Both the position numbers and the translations under genes were made by a program. From Lachnospiraceae bacterium (lineage in GTDB: Bacteria; Bacillota; Clostridia; Lachnospirales; Lachnospiraceae): a stretch of DNA of 64,000 nt. The stretch lies in contig JAQUXP010000002.1 of NCBI GenBank assembly GCA_028692395.1, forward strand, positions 96,358 to 160,357, read 5' to 3'. Below the pieces are notes generated by a model. The model searched no databases. It saw only the letters and a program-made list of their open reading frames with translations, and had not been told where the DNA came from. This document shows, in pieces, positions 16,834 to 27,001 of this stretch (positions are counted from its first letter, which is position 1; each line of letters opens with the position of its first letter).

Positions 16834-18216
16834 ATGATAAAACTTTCTGAGGAATATAAAGCCTCCATGAAGGAACAGTTAAAAGAAGAATATCAGGCTT
16901 ATGAGCAGAGCTTTGCACATCCGGTACATAACGGACTTCGAGTAAATGAAGCGAAGCTAAGTTCTATGGAATACCGGAAGATTTCTCCCTGGCAGTTCAG
17001 GGAGATTCCCTGGCTGGATCAGGAAGGCTATTATTATGAGGATGGTTGCAGCCCTGCAAAGCATCCTCATTATTATGCAGGTTTATATTATCTGCAGGAA
17101 CCAAGTGCCATGACGCCGGCTCATATTCTGCCTGTAGTACCAGGGGATCATGTACTTGACCTCTGCGCAGCCCCGGGGGGCAAGGCAACCCAGCTTGGAG
17201 CAAAGCTTCACGGACAGGGGTTTCTGCTGGCGAATGACATCAGTAATTCCAGGGCGAAGGCTCTGTTGAAAAATCTGGAATTACAGGGAATATCCAATAT
17301 CTTTGTAACCAGTGAGAAGCCACAAAAGCTTTGTAAAACCTATGAAAGCTTTTTTGACAAGATTCTTCTGGATGCTCCCTGTTCCGGGGAAGGCATGTTT
17401 CGGAAGGATCCGAAGATGGCTGCCCACTGGGAGCAGGAGGGACCGGAGGCCTATGCCCTCAGGCAAAAAGAACTGCTTTTTGAGGCCTGGGACATGCTAA
17501 AGCCTGGAGGAATGCTGCTTTATTCCACCTGTACCTTCTCTGTGAAGGAAAACGAGGAAGTAATAGCAGCTCTTTTGGAGAAACAATCCGATGCAGTCAT
17601 CTGTATAATTCCGGAATACGAAGGCTTTGCTCCAGGAATTGCAGAACAATCTCATCCTGAGCTGACCCGCTGCGTTCATATCTATCCGCACCGAATGGAG
17701 GGGGAAGGACATTTCCTCTGCATGCTGAAAAAACAGGAATCTACAGAGACTCGAAAGCATTATGAGACAGAAGCTAACAAGCCTGGAAGTCTGACACTTC
17801 CACCTGAGGCGAAGGAGTTTCTTTCAGAGGTATCCATGGACTTTTCAGAAGGATATTATTATCTGCTGGATCAGCAGCTATACTTTTTGAAAAATGACAT
17901 GAAACCGCAAAAAGGGATTCGCTATCTGCGCACGGGACTGCTTCTTGGAAAATGTGAAAAGAAACGCTTTGAACCCTCTCAGGCATTGGCCATGGCCCTT
18001 CAAAGCAGGGAATATCCGGCTTGTATCAGGCTGAAAAGTGAAGATGAGAGGGTCGTTCGTTATCTGAAAGGAGAAACCATCGATCTTGGAGGTGTGGAGC
18101 TCCTTACAGGACATACATGGCAGCTGGTATGCGTGGATGGTTATCCACTGGGCTGGGGAAAGCTGCAAAATGGCTGCTTGAAGAATAAATATTATCCGGG
18201 ATGGAGATGGCAGTAA
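16834..18216 (+). CDS. RsmF/NOL1-NOP2-Sun family rRNA cytosine-C5 methyltransferase
   Basis: SAM-dependent m5C methyltransferase of about 460 residues. The catalytic core has DLCAAPGGKATQ (SAM binding), DAPCSGEGMFRK (Cys183) and YSTCTFSVKENEEV (Cys233), the two cysteines used by this family. The last ~130 residues form a PUA-like RNA-binding extension as in RsmF/YebU. AGGAGG at 16816-16821 supports initiation at the TTG 16831 or the adjacent ATG 16834; I chose ATG. It is 3 bases from the pseudouridine synthase gene, so RNA-modification genes are grouped here. Confidence 0.92.
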   Translation: MIKLSEEYKASMKEQLKEEYQAYEQSFAHPVHNGLRVNEAKLSSMEYRKISPWQFREIPWLDQEGYYYEDGCSPAKHPHYYAGLYYLQEPSAMTPAHILPVVPGDHVLDLCAAPGGKATQLGAKLHGQGFLLANDISNSRAKALLKNLELQGISNIFVTSEKPQKLCKTYESFFDKILLDAPCSGEGMFRKDPKMAAHWEQEGPEAYALRQKELLFEAWDMLKPGGMLLYSTCTFSVKENEEVIAALLEKQSDAVICIIPEYEGFAPGIAEQSHPELTRCVHIYPHRMEGEGHFLCMLKKQESTETRKHYETEANKPGSLTLPPEAKEFLSEVSMDFSEGYYYLLDQQLYFLKNDMKPQKGIRYLRTGLLLGKCEKKRFEPSQALAMALQSREYPACIRLKSEDERVVRYLKGETIDLGGVELLTGHTWQLVCVDGYPLGWGKLQNGCLKNKYYPGWRWQ

Positions 18217-18219
18217 GAG

Positions 18220-18924
18220 ATGATTCGTTTAGATAAATTCCTGACAGAAACCAATATGGGAAGCCGAAGTCAAAGTAAGCTTCTGATTCGTAAGGGACGT
18301 GTTACCGTAGATGGCACCCCGGTAAAAAATCCGGAGCTGAAGATTGCGGAGACAGCGGTTGTCACCGTAGACGGAGTGAAAGTGTCCTATCAAAAATATG
18401 TGTATTATATGCTGCACAAGCCTGGCGGAGTGATATCTGCCACCGAGGATTCCAGAGAAAAGACTGTATTGGAGCTCTTACAGCCACTTCCTGTCAGGGA
18501 TTTATTTCCGGTGGGAAGACTGGATAAGGATACGGAAGGGCTGCTTTTGATTACGAACGATGGACAATTAGCTCACCGCCTGCTTTCTCCCAAAAAGCAC
18601 GTAGCAAAAACTTATTATGTGAAAGCCATGGGAGCCGTGGAGGAAAACGATGTCAGACTTTTTCAGGAGGGACTGGATATCGGAGATGAGAAGCCTACCC
18701 TGCCTGCAAAGCTTCAGATCCTCAAAAGCGGTGAGAGTAGTGAGTGCCTGATTACTGTGACGGAAGGAAGATACCATCAGGTAAAAAGAATGTTTTTAAA
18801 GATTGGAAAACCGGTGGTATATCTGAAGCGTCTCACCATGGGGAGTCTGCAGTTGGATGAAAAGCTTGCACCAGGAGCGTATCGCCCTCTGACGCAGGAG
18901 GAAATACAGTTACTTTTATCTTAA
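18220..18924 (+). CDS. 16S rRNA pseudouridine synthase, RsuA family
   Basis: A 234-residue enzyme with an N-terminal S4 RNA-binding domain (RLDKFLTETNMGSRSQSKLL) and a RsuA/RluB/E/F catalytic domain. The catalytic Asp102 sits in GRLDKDTEGLL, and GRYHQVKRMF is the second conserved block. The length and context fit RsuA (16S psi516), but RluB/E/F-type specificity cannot be excluded by motif alone. Three bases separate it from the preceding methyltransferase. Confidence 0.9.
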   Translation: MIRLDKFLTETNMGSRSQSKLLIRKGRVTVDGTPVKNPELKIAETAVVTVDGVKVSYQKYVYYMLHKPGGVISATEDSREKTVLELLQPLPVRDLFPVGRLDKDTEGLLLITNDGQLAHRLLSPKKHVAKTYYVKAMGAVEENDVRLFQEGLDIGDEKPTLPAKLQILKSGESSECLITVTEGRYHQVKRMFLKIGKPVVYLKRLTMGSLQLDEKLAPGAYRPLTQEEIQLLLS

Positions 18925-18956
18925 TTATTGATGATAGATACAGAAAGGGAAAACAG

Positions 18957-20840
18957 ATGCCTTTTTTACCCACAACACGAAAAGAAATGAAGGAGCTTGG
19001 TCTGGCCCAGATGGATTTTGTCTATGTCTGTGGAGATGCTTATGTAGACCACTCGTCCTTTGGTATGGCGATTATTACCAGGGTGCTGGAAGCCCATGGA
19101 TACTCCGTGGGAATTATCGCCCAGCCGGACTGGAAAGATGACAGCAGTATTACCGTGTTTGGTGAACCACGGCTTGCTTTTCTTGTAAGTGCCGGGAATA
19201 TGGATTCCATGGTAAATCACTATACTGTCTCCAAAAAGCACAGAAGTGTAGATGCTTACTCTCCTGGCGGTCAGATGGGACTCAGACCGGATCGTGCTGT
19301 CATGGTATATGGAAATCTAATTCGTAAAACCTACAAGCACACACCGGTAATTCTGGGTGGAATAGAAGCCAGTCTTCGAAGACTGGGACATTATGATTAC
19401 TGGTCAGATGCAGTACGAAGATCTGTTCTTTTGGATTCCGGTGCAGATTTGATCTCCTATGGCATGGGAGAACATTCCATCATTGCCATAGCAGAGGCTC
19501 TGGATAGTGGACTTCCCGTAGATACCCTGACCTTTATTCCGGGTACGGTATACAAAACAAAAACATTGGAGCACCTGGAGCATCCCATCCTTCTTCCTTC
19601 TTTTGAAGAGATTAAGACTGACAGGGAACGTTTCTCGGAGAGCTTTCGGATTCAGCACGAGAACACAGATCCGGTTACCGCTCAGGTTCTTGTGGAGGAC
19701 TATGGCGGACAGGGATATGTGGCAGCCAATCCACCGGCGGCGTATCTTACGACCCAGGAGATGGATGATATCTATGATCTGCCTTACATGTGCAGATGGC
19801 ATCCCTCCTATGATAAGGCAGGCGGCATTCCGGCGCTGGAGGAGATTCGCTTCTCCCTCACCAGCAACCGAGGATGCTTTGGCGGCTGTAATTTCTGTGC
19901 ACTTACCTTCCATCAGGGAAGAACAGTACAGGTGAGAAGTCACGAGTCTCTGCTTCGGGAGGCAAGACGTATGACGCAGGATCCGGCATTCAAGGGCTAT
20001 ATTCACGATGTGGGAGGTCCAACGGCTGATTTTCGCGGTCCCTCCTGTCAAAAACAGCTGACGAAAGGGGTATGCAGGAACAAACAGTGTCTGTTTCCAA
20101 AGCCCTGTGGGAATCTGAAGGCAGATCACAGTGATTACTGTAAGCTTTTGAAGCAGCTGCGGGAGCTTCCTAAAGTAAAAAAAGTCTTTATCCGTTCCGG
20201 TATTCGATTTGACTACGTAAATGCGGATCAAGATCCGACGTTCCTAAGGGAGTTGGTGGAGCATCATATCAGTGGACAGCTTCGGGTGGCGCCGGAGCAC
20301 GTATCAGACCGTGTTCTTGCCCGTATGGGCAAACCGGAGCATCAGGCTTACCAGACCTTTCTCAAAAATTTTGAGGCATGTAATAAAAAGTATGGAAAAC
20401 AGCAATATGCACTTCCCTACTTTATGTCCTCCCATCCGGGCTGTGAGTTAAGTGATGCGGTGGCTTTGGCAGAATACATCCGGGATATGGGATTTATTCC
20501 CGAGCAGGCTCAGGACTTTTATCCTACCCCTTCTACTGTTTCCACCTGTATGTATTACACCGGGATGGATCCGCTTACGAAAAAGAAGGTTTATGTGGCG
20601 AAAAATCCCCATGAAAAAGCGATGCAGCGGGCATTGATTCAGTATCGGAATCCGAAGAACTATGAGCTGGTAAAGGAAGCCCTGCTTTTAACCGGAAGGA
20701 CAGACCTGATCGGTTTTGATAAGAAATGTCTGATTCGTCCGAGAAACAGTGAAAAAAAGAATGTTCCGGTCAAATCAGGCACTCATGCACCCGGCAAAAG
20801 AAGTCCAATCCGCAATCTGCATAAAAAGGGCAGAAGATAA
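18957..20840 (+). CDS. YgiQ-family radical SAM protein
   Basis: A 627-residue iron-sulfur radical-SAM protein. The N-terminal ~290 residues are the UPF0313/YgiQ domain (MDFVYVCGDAYVDHSSFG), followed by the cluster motif CFGGCNFC (Cys307, 311, 314) and a second Cys-rich region (CRNKQCLFPKPC) characteristic of the family. The C-terminus is basic and ends KKGRR. The substrate of YgiQ is unknown. The start follows GAAAGGGAAAACAG. The next gene's true start lies 28 bases after the stop. Confidence 0.93.
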   Translation: MPFLPTTRKEMKELGLAQMDFVYVCGDAYVDHSSFGMAIITRVLEAHGYSVGIIAQPDWKDDSSITVFGEPRLAFLVSAGNMDSMVNHYTVSKKHRSVDAYSPGGQMGLRPDRAVMVYGNLIRKTYKHTPVILGGIEASLRRLGHYDYWSDAVRRSVLLDSGADLISYGMGEHSIIAIAEALDSGLPVDTLTFIPGTVYKTKTLEHLEHPILLPSFEEIKTDRERFSESFRIQHENTDPVTAQVLVEDYGGQGYVAANPPAAYLTTQEMDDIYDLPYMCRWHPSYDKAGGIPALEEIRFSLTSNRGCFGGCNFCALTFHQGRTVQVRSHESLLREARRMTQDPAFKGYIHDVGGPTADFRGPSCQKQLTKGVCRNKQCLFPKPCGNLKADHSDYCKLLKQLRELPKVKKVFIRSGIRFDYVNADQDPTFLRELVEHHISGQLRVAPEHVSDRVLARMGKPEHQAYQTFLKNFEACNKKYGKQQYALPYFMSSHPGCELSDAVALAEYIRDMGFIPEQAQDFYPTPSTVSTCMYYTGMDPLTKKKVYVAKNPHEKAMQRALIQYRNPKNYELVKEALLLTGRTDLIGFDKKCLIRPRNSEKKNVPVKSGTHAPGKRSPIRNLHKKGRR

Positions 20841-20868
20841 TTGGCTGACAGAAAGAAAGGATGCAAGG

Positions 20869-21501
20869 ATGAAAGAGGATAAGAAGATAAAAAAGGCAAA
20901 AAAAGGAACCTATGGGTATATACGATGGCAGAAGTGTCAGAGACTTGTGATCACGCTCGCTCTGTTTGCACTGCCGCTGACGTTTTTTATTGTGGGAATG
21001 GTTCTTAATAAAGGAGATCGAAAGAACATCTATACGCTAATTGCCGTGGTGGGATGTCTTCCGGCCTGCCGTTCTACGGTGAATCTGATTCTGATCTGGA
21101 CGCAGCATTCCATAATGCTACCCATATATGAAGAGCTTTCTGTATTGTCAGAGAAGGTTTGCATGGTCTATGAACTGTATCTGACCACCTATGAAAAAAA
21201 TCTTATGGTGGAGGCAGCGGCAATCTGTGGTGAGGAGGTTGCCTGCTTTGCACCAAAGGCAGATAAAAATATTACTTTTTTTGAAGAACATATGCAGAAG
21301 ATATTACGGGCAAACGGCTACAAGTCCCATGTCAAAATATTTACGGATAAAAAACACTTTTCAGAGCGTGTTCTTTCCCTGGATGCACATTATGACGAAC
21401 TGGAACGTGGGGCAAATGAAAAATTTCGTCCGGATGAACAGTATCCGGATCTTTCCAGGGATGAGCTTGTAAAACACAATCTGATGGCAATCGCACTATA
21501 G
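20869..21501 (+). CDS. Two-TM membrane protein of unknown function
   Basis: I do not recognise this 210-residue protein. It begins with a very basic segment (KEDKKIKKAKKG), then two TM helices (about residues 28-48 and 57-75), then a soluble domain of ~125 residues with a conserved-looking core (SEKVCMVYELYLTTYEKNLMVEAAAICG). The topology places the large C-terminal domain in the cytoplasm if the basic N-terminus is inside. ATG 20869 is chosen over longer frames because it follows the YgiQ stop and has GAAAGG just upstream. It sits between YgiQ and an RluA-type gene with a 13-base gap. Confidence 0.65.
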   Translation: MKEDKKIKKAKKGTYGYIRWQKCQRLVITLALFALPLTFFIVGMVLNKGDRKNIYTLIAVVGCLPACRSTVNLILIWTQHSIMLPIYEELSVLSEKVCMVYELYLTTYEKNLMVEAAAICGEEVACFAPKADKNITFFEEHMQKILRANGYKSHVKIFTDKKHFSERVLSLDAHYDELERGANEKFRPDEQYPDLSRDELVKHNLMAIAL

Positions 21502-21514
21502 GGCAGGAAAACAG

Positions 21515-22504
21515 ATGAGAGAGATCAAAATTACCAGTCAGGAAGCCAGCCAGCGGTTTGATAAATTCTTAAACCGTTACTTAAAGCTTGCGGGAAATGG
21601 CTTTCTGCACAAGATGCTTCGAAAGAAAAATATTACCTTGAATGACAAAAAAGCGGAAGGGAAAGAGGTCCTTGTGACAGGAGATACCGTAAAGCTCTTT
21701 CTGGCGGAGGAAACCATAAAAAAGTTTCAGGGCGCAGCAGAAGATGCAGATCACTATCCGGTATCCAAAAAGCTGAAGGTGCTTTATGAGGATAAAGCTG
21801 TCTTAATCCTGAACAAGCCTTGTGGCATGCTTTCGCAGCAGGCAAAACCGGAGGATCTGTCGGCAAATGAATATATGCTGGGATATCTGCTTTCCACCGG
21901 ACAGCTTACCACAGAGGACTTTGGGCGGTATCGTCCCGGGATCTGTAACCGGCTGGATCGAAACACCAGCGGACTGCTCCTGGCAGCCAAAACTCTTCCG
22001 GCGGCACAGCAGCTCAGTGAACTGCTTAAGTCCCGCAATCTGGCCAAATATTATCTTACCGTGGTGGCAGGTGTACTGTCGGAGAGTTCCCATCTGAAAG
22101 GATATTTGCAAAAAGATGAAAAATGTAATAAAGTAAGTATATCCATGGAATACAGGGAAGATGCGGATCTGATTGAGACTTCCTATGAACCTCTTTCCAA
22201 TAATGGAAGATTCACGCTGTTAAAGGTGCATCTGATCACAGGCAGAACCCACCAGATTCGAAGCCATCTGGCATATACCGGACATCCTGTTGTTGGAGAT
22301 GCCAAATACGGGTTTCAGAAGATCAATCAATATTTTAAGACAAAATATCAGCTGACAAACCAGCTGCTCCATGCATGGCAGATTACATTTCCAGCGGATG
22401 CTGCCTGCCCTGGACATTTGGCTGGAAAGACAACAGAAGCTCCTTTGCCGGAACAGTTTCAGACCATTCTGACGGAAGAGATTTTATGGGAGAGAGCAAA
22501 ATGA
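21515..22504 (+). CDS. RluA/RluC-family 23S rRNA pseudouridine synthase
   Basis: A 329-residue pseudouridine synthase with an N-terminal S4 domain (QRFDKFLNRYLKLAGNGFLHKML) and a catalytic domain with Asp148 in NRLDRNTSGLLLA, plus the GRTHQIRSHLAYTGHPVVGD block. The RluC/RluD subgroup acts on 23S rRNA; the exact site is not determinable. The stop overlaps the start of the signal peptidase gene (ATGA). Confidence 0.92.
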   Translation: MREIKITSQEASQRFDKFLNRYLKLAGNGFLHKMLRKKNITLNDKKAEGKEVLVTGDTVKLFLAEETIKKFQGAAEDADHYPVSKKLKVLYEDKAVLILNKPCGMLSQQAKPEDLSANEYMLGYLLSTGQLTTEDFGRYRPGICNRLDRNTSGLLLAAKTLPAAQQLSELLKSRNLAKYYLTVVAGVLSESSHLKGYLQKDEKCNKVSISMEYREDADLIETSYEPLSNNGRFTLLKVHLITGRTHQIRSHLAYTGHPVVGDAKYGFQKINQYFKTKYQLTNQLLHAWQITFPADAACPGHLAGKTTEAPLPEQFQTILTEEILWERAK

Positions 22505-23055
22505 GCAGAAAAAAGAGAGAAGATTCGAAGGATTCTCTGCTAAAAGAAATCCTGGACTATGTTGTTACGATTGCGGTTGTGGTAGGTCTTATGCTGCTGT
22601 TGCAAAATTTTGTAATTATTAATGCACAGATACCGTCTGCTTCCATGGAAACAACGGTGATGACAGGAGACAGGATCTTTGGCAATCGTCTTGCCTATCT
22701 GAAGTCTGATCCGAAACGCTTCGATATTGTAATCTTTCGTTTTCCGGACGATGAGTCAAAGCTTTACATAAAGCGTATCATCGGTCTTCCCGGGGAAACT
22801 GTGGATGTGGTGGATGGAAAAGTCTATATCAATGGTTCCCAGGAACCTCTGGATGACAGCTTCTGTCGGGAAACACCCAATGGAGATTATGACGGACACT
22901 GGGTTGTGGATGATAACGGCTACTTTATGATGGGAGATAACCGAAACGATTCCTGGGATTCCCGCTGCTGGGTACACACCTTTGTACAGCGTGATAAGAT
23001 TCTTGGGAAGGCACTGCTCCGGTATTGGCCATTTACAAAAATTAAAATGTTTTAG
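22501..23055 (+). CDS. lepB: Type I signal peptidase
   Basis: Membrane serine-lysine protease that removes signal peptides from secreted proteins. This 184-residue Gram-positive type has one N-terminal TM segment (about 20-40), the catalytic Ser48 in IPSASM, the catalytic Lys91 in YIKRIIGLPGE, and the box D/E region MMGDNRNDSWDSR. ATG 22501 overlaps the preceding stop and has GGGAGAG upstream; a longer frame reaching back into the pseudouridine synthase gene is rejected. Confidence 0.95.
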   Translation: MSRKKREDSKDSLLKEILDYVVTIAVVVGLMLLLQNFVIINAQIPSASMETTVMTGDRIFGNRLAYLKSDPKRFDIVIFRFPDDESKLYIKRIIGLPGETVDVVDGKVYINGSQEPLDDSFCRETPNGDYDGHWVVDDNGYFMMGDNRNDSWDSRCWVHTFVQRDKILGKALLRYWPFTKIKMF

Positions 23056-23070
23056 CGAGGAAATGATACT

Positions 23071-23604
23071 ATGCCCACATGGAATTCCAGGGGCCTTCGG
23101 GGCTCCACACTGGAAGAGATGATAAACCGCTCAATTGAGCAGTATCGGGATAAGGGACTTGCTTTGATTCAGAAGGTTCCCACCCCGATTACTCCGATTA
23201 AGATTGATAAAGCCACAAGACATATTACACTGGCTTATTTTGACCAGAAGAGCACTATAGACTATATAGGAGTGGTACAGGGCATCCCTGTCTGCTTTGA
23301 TGCGAAGGAGTGCGCAGCTTCTTCCTTTCCACTGGCCAATATCCATGAGCACCAGGTTACCTTTATGCAGGACTTTGAGCGTCAGAGAGGAATCGCATTC
23401 TTTCTGCTTTACTATACGGCAGAGGATCTGTATTATTATCTCAGACTGTGTGATCTTCTGGTATTCTGGGAGCGGGCCAAAAGTGGAGGACGTAAAAGTT
23501 TTTTACTTACGGAATTAAATCCACGCTATTATCTGCAGGGAAAAAGCAGCCTTTTTGTACCATTTTTAGATGGAATTCAGCTGGACTTGGAAGAAAGGGA
23601 TTGA
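23071..23604 (+). CDS. recU: Holliday junction resolvase RecU
   Basis: Structure-specific endonuclease of 177 residues that resolves recombination intermediates in Firmicutes. It has the RecU pattern: NSRGLRGSTLEEMIN at the start, STIDYIGV (catalytic acidic residue), CFDAKEC with the active Asp/Glu-x-Lys, and HEHQVTFM. The start ATG lies 15 bases after lepB. The his operon promoter begins at its stop codon. Confidence 0.93.
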   Translation: MPTWNSRGLRGSTLEEMINRSIEQYRDKGLALIQKVPTPITPIKIDKATRHITLAYFDQKSTIDYIGVVQGIPVCFDAKECAASSFPLANIHEHQVTFMQDFERQRGIAFFLLYYTAEDLYYYLRLCDLLVFWERAKSGGRKSFLLTELNPRYYLQGKSSLFVPFLDGIQLDLEERD

Positions 23605-23628
23605 CAAAATAGTTTCGTGTGGTAATAT
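23601..23628 (+). promoter_or_regulatory. SigA-type promoter of the his operon
   Basis: A consensus TTGACA (23601-23606) and TAATAT (23623-23628) are separated by 16 bases, 36 bases before hisZ. The -35 overlaps the recU stop codon. The leader is too short for a T-box or peptide attenuator. Confidence 0.8.
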
Positions 23629-23663
23629 GGTAGCAGACTAAAGTGAAAAATAAGGAGATATTT

Positions 23664-24947
23664 ATGGAACGATTAATTCATACACCGGAAGGGGTACGTG
23701 ATATTTATAATGCAGAATGCGAGAAAAAACGTTGTCTGCAGTCTAAGGTTCAGAGCATCTTTCAGTCCTATGGTTACAGAAGTATCGATACACCATCCTT
23801 TGAATTCTTTGATGTATTCAGTAAAGAGGTGGGAACCATACCATCCAGGGATCTTTACAAATTTTTTGACAGAGAAGGAAATACACTGGTTTTAAGACCG
23901 GACTTTACACCATCTATTGCCCGGGCAGTATCCATGTATTTTATGGAGGAACAGCTGCCGATCCGTCTCTGCTATGAGGGAAGTGTTTTTGTAAACAGCA
24001 GCAGCTATCGGGGACAGCTCAAGGAGTCTACAGAGATGGGCGTTGAGTTTCTCAATGATGACAGTGCTGCAGCTGATGCGGAGCTGATTGCCATGATTAT
24101 CCGTGTTATGCTGGAATCCGGGCTGAAGGAGTTTCAGGTAAGCATCGGTCAGGTGGAATACTTCAAGTCACTGGTAGAAGAAGCACATCTTTCAGCGGAA
24201 ACAGTTTCAGAACTGCGACAGCTGATCTCCATCAAAAACCATTTTGGTGCGATGGAACTTCTTGAAAAGCAGCATATCCGGGGAGATCTGCAACATGCAC
24301 TGGGATCACTTACACAGGTGTTTGGCGGTGGAGAAGTCCTGGAACAGGCGGCTGCCATGACCAATAATAAACGTGCTCTTGCAGCCGTACAGCGTCTGAA
24401 AGACATCTATCAGCTTCTTCAAATCTATGGACTGGAAAAATATGTGGTATTTGACTTTGGAATGCTCAGTAAATATCATTATTATACGGGAATTATCTTC
24501 CAGGCTTACACCTATGGTACCGGAGAAGCCGTAGTTACCGGAGGCCGCTATGACAGACTGCTGGAGCATTTTGGAAAGAACGCCCCTGCAGTAGGATTCA
24601 CGATTCTGATGGATCAGCTGCAAAGTGCCTGTGAGCGTCAGAATATTCAGATTCCTGTGGATCATACCAAAACCATGATTCTCTATCCTGATTTTATGGA
24701 GGGCATGGCAGTTAAGGTTGCAGACGGACACAGAGCCTGTGGAATGGATGTAGCCTGCATCCGTTTTCGAAGAGATAAGATCCTAGATGATTATATTGCA
24801 TATGGAAAACGATTTAACTTTGGTGGAATTGTCTACATGCAGTCGGAGACTGAGACATTTGCCATTAATCTTCTCAAGGATGAGACCATGCAGATTGATG
24901 TCACCAAATTTCTGACGAATGAGAAAACCGGAGGGAACGAAGCATGA
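23664..24947 (+). CDS. hisZ: ATP phosphoribosyltransferase regulatory subunit HisZ
   Basis: A 427-residue HisRS-like paralogue that binds and regulates the short form of HisG. Class II synthetase-type motifs are visible ([44 protein letters not shown]), but it lacks the tRNA anticodon-binding domain. ATG 23664 is chosen because AAGGAGA precedes it; an earlier in-frame GTG is less likely. It heads the his gene group and overlaps hisG by 4 bases. Confidence 0.93.
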   Translation: MERLIHTPEGVRDIYNAECEKKRCLQSKVQSIFQSYGYRSIDTPSFEFFDVFSKEVGTIPSRDLYKFFDREGNTLVLRPDFTPSIARAVSMYFMEEQLPIRLCYEGSVFVNSSSYRGQLKESTEMGVEFLNDDSAAADAELIAMIIRVMLESGLKEFQVSIGQVEYFKSLVEEAHLSAETVSELRQLISIKNHFGAMELLEKQHIRGDLQHALGSLTQVFGGGEVLEQAAAMTNNKRALAAVQRLKDIYQLLQIYGLEKYVVFDFGMLSKYHYYTGIIFQAYTYGTGEAVVTGGRYDRLLEHFGKNAPAVGFTILMDQLQSACERQNIQIPVDHTKTMILYPDFMEGMAVKVADGHRACGMDVACIRFRRDKILDDYIAYGKRFNFGGIVYMQSETETFAINLLKDETMQIDVTKFLTNEKTGGNEA

Positions 24948-25591
24948 GATATTTAACATTTGCGCTTGGAAAGGGTCGTCTTGCAGAAAAGACCATGCAG
25001 CTTTTTGAAAAAATCGGCATTACCTGCGAAGAGATGAAGGATAAGGATTCCAGAAAACTGATCTTTGTAAATGAAGAGCTGAAGCTTCGTTTCTTTCTTG
25101 CCAAGGGACCAGATGTCCCTACCTATGTAGAATATGGAGCAGCCGATATTGGTATTGTGGGAAAAGATACTATACTCGAAGAAAACAGAAAGCTTTATGA
25201 AGTGCTTGATCTGGGCTACGGAGCCTGCCGCATGTGTGTATGCGGTCCGGAATCCGCCAGAGAATATCTGAATCACAACCAGCTGATCCGTGTGGCTACA
25301 AAGTATCCTCATATTGCCAAGGATTATTTTTATAATAAAAAACATCAGACCGTGGAACTCATCAAGCTGAACGGATCCATCGAGCTTGCACCGATTGTAG
25401 GCTTATCCGAAGTCATCGTGGATATTGTTGAGACAGGAAGCACGCTCAGGGAGAATGGTCTTCAGGTGCTGGAAGAGGTATGCCCTCTGTCAGCCCGCAT
25501 GGTAGTGAATCAGGTCAGCATGAAGATGGAAAATGAACGGATCACAAAGCTGATTCAGGCATTAAAGACAGCGATACAGCAGGAAGGGTGA
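24944..25591 (+). CDS. hisG: ATP phosphoribosyltransferase catalytic subunit (short form)
   Basis: First enzyme of histidine synthesis, joining ATP and PRPP. At 215 residues it is the short form, which lacks the C-terminal allosteric domain and depends on HisZ, consistent with hisZ upstream. Motifs: [26 protein letters not shown] and [14 protein letters not shown] (PRPP loop). Confidence 0.96.
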   Translation: MRYLTFALGKGRLAEKTMQLFEKIGITCEEMKDKDSRKLIFVNEELKLRFFLAKGPDVPTYVEYGAADIGIVGKDTILEENRKLYEVLDLGYGACRMCVCGPESAREYLNHNQLIRVATKYPHIAKDYFYNKKHQTVELIKLNGSIELAPIVGLSEVIVDIVETGSTLRENGLQVLEEVCPLSARMVVNQVSMKMENERITKLIQALKTAIQQEG

Positions 25592-25593
25592 GA

Positions 25594-25618
25594 AAATCCC
25601 ATCACCGAAGGTGATTTT
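25594..25618 (+). other. Hairpin between hisG and hisD
   Basis: ATCACC-GAA-GGTGAT (25601-25615) flanked by AAAATC and TTTTAA forms a small stem in the 96-base hisG-hisD gap. It could tune relative expression or RNA processing, and is too weak to be called a terminator. Confidence 0.35.
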
Positions 25619-25687
25619 AAGCGGATTTTCCAATATAACTGCTCCGATACAGAATAGTTGCAACTGATCAATGAAATGGAGGAAAAG

Positions 25688-26983
25688 ATGAGAATTGTAA
25701 AGCTTACCAAAGAAACAACAGAGAATATTCTGGAAAATATGCTGAAGAGAAGTCCAACACAGTACGGAAGCTACGAAGCAGCGGTACAGGAAATTATCGA
25801 TAATGTCAGAAAGCGGAAGGATGAGGCTCTCTTTTCTTACACAGAAAAGTTTGACAAGGCAGTTCTCACTGCAGATACCATACAGGTAACGGAGGAGGAG
25901 ATCAGGGCAGCCTATGAAAAGGTAGATCCCGCACTTCTTTCTGTAATCAAAAAGGCATTGGTCAACATCCAGAGCTTCCATGAAAAACAGAAGCAGAACA
26001 GCTGGTTTAACAGCACCCCACAGGGAACAATTCTTGGCCAGAAGGTAACTCCTATGGCAAGAGTCGGTGTCTATGTTCCGGGAGGAAAGGCAGTTTACCC
26101 ATCGTCTGTGTTGATGAATATTGTTCCGGCCAAAGTAGCAGGAGTGGAAGAGATTATTATGACCACTCCCTGTAATGCAGCGGGAGAGGTGAATCCGGCA
26201 GTCCTGGTTGCCGCCAGAGAAGCAGGTGCAGATAAGGTGTTTAAGGCAGGCGGTGCTCAGGCGATTGCAGCCCTTGCATATGGAACAGAGAGTATTCCCA
26301 AGGTAGATAAGATTGTAGGACCTGGAAACATCTATGTGGCACTGGCAAAGAAGGCAGTCTATGGTAATGTCAGTATTGATTCCATCGCCGGCCCAAGTGA
26401 GATTCTGGTGCTGGCAGACGAATCAGCGAATCCACATTATGTGGCAGCAGATCTTCTTTCCCAGGCGGAGCATGATGAGCTGGCTTCTGCAATTCTTATT
26501 ACCACAAGTCAGAAGCTTGCCGAGGAGGTTTCCGCAGAAATCGACGAGTTCTTAAAGGGTCTTTCCAGAAAAGACATTATTCAGAAATCATTGGATAATT
26601 TTGGGTATATTCTGGTAGCTGATACAACGACAGAAGCAATTGATACGGCAAATGCCATCGCATCGGAGCATCTGGAAATTGTGATGAACAATCCTTTTGA
26701 AGTGATGACAAAGATCAAAAATGCCGGGGCTATCTTCATCGGAGAATACAGCTGCGAGCCTCTTGGTGATTATTTTGCAGGACCGAATCATATTCTTCCT
26801 ACTAATGGTACAAGCAAGTTCTTCTCCCCCTTATCGGTAGATGATTTTGTTAAGAAATCAAGTATCATCTATTATTCCAGAGAAGCTCTGGCCGAGATCC
26901 ATGAGGATATTGAACAATTTGCAAAATGCGAACAGCTGACTGCACATGCCAATTCCATCGCAGTTCGTTTTGAAAAAGAATAA
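25688..26983 (+). CDS. hisD: Histidinol dehydrogenase
   Basis: Zinc- and NAD-dependent enzyme performing the last two oxidations to histidine. The 431 residues show VGVYVPGGKAVYPSSVLMN, VDKIVGPGNIYVALAK, AGPSEILVLAD, the catalytic ASEHLEIV pair and GPNHILPTNG. ATG 25688 follows TGGAGG; upstream in-frame ATGs overlap the RBS region and are less likely. Confidence 0.96.
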   Translation: MRIVKLTKETTENILENMLKRSPTQYGSYEAAVQEIIDNVRKRKDEALFSYTEKFDKAVLTADTIQVTEEEIRAAYEKVDPALLSVIKKALVNIQSFHEKQKQNSWFNSTPQGTILGQKVTPMARVGVYVPGGKAVYPSSVLMNIVPAKVAGVEEIIMTTPCNAAGEVNPAVLVAAREAGADKVFKAGGAQAIAALAYGTESIPKVDKIVGPGNIYVALAKKAVYGNVSIDSIAGPSEILVLADESANPHYVAADLLSQAEHDELASAILITTSQKLAEEVSAEIDEFLKGLSRKDIIQKSLDNFGYILVADTTTEAIDTANAIASEHLEIVMNNPFEVMTKIKNAGAIFIGEYSCEPLGDYFAGPNHILPTNGTSKFFSPLSVDDFVKKSSIIYYSREALAEIHEDIEQFAKCEQLTAHANSIAVRFEKE

Positions 26984-27001
26984 AAAGGAGCCCCATCCAA
27001 G

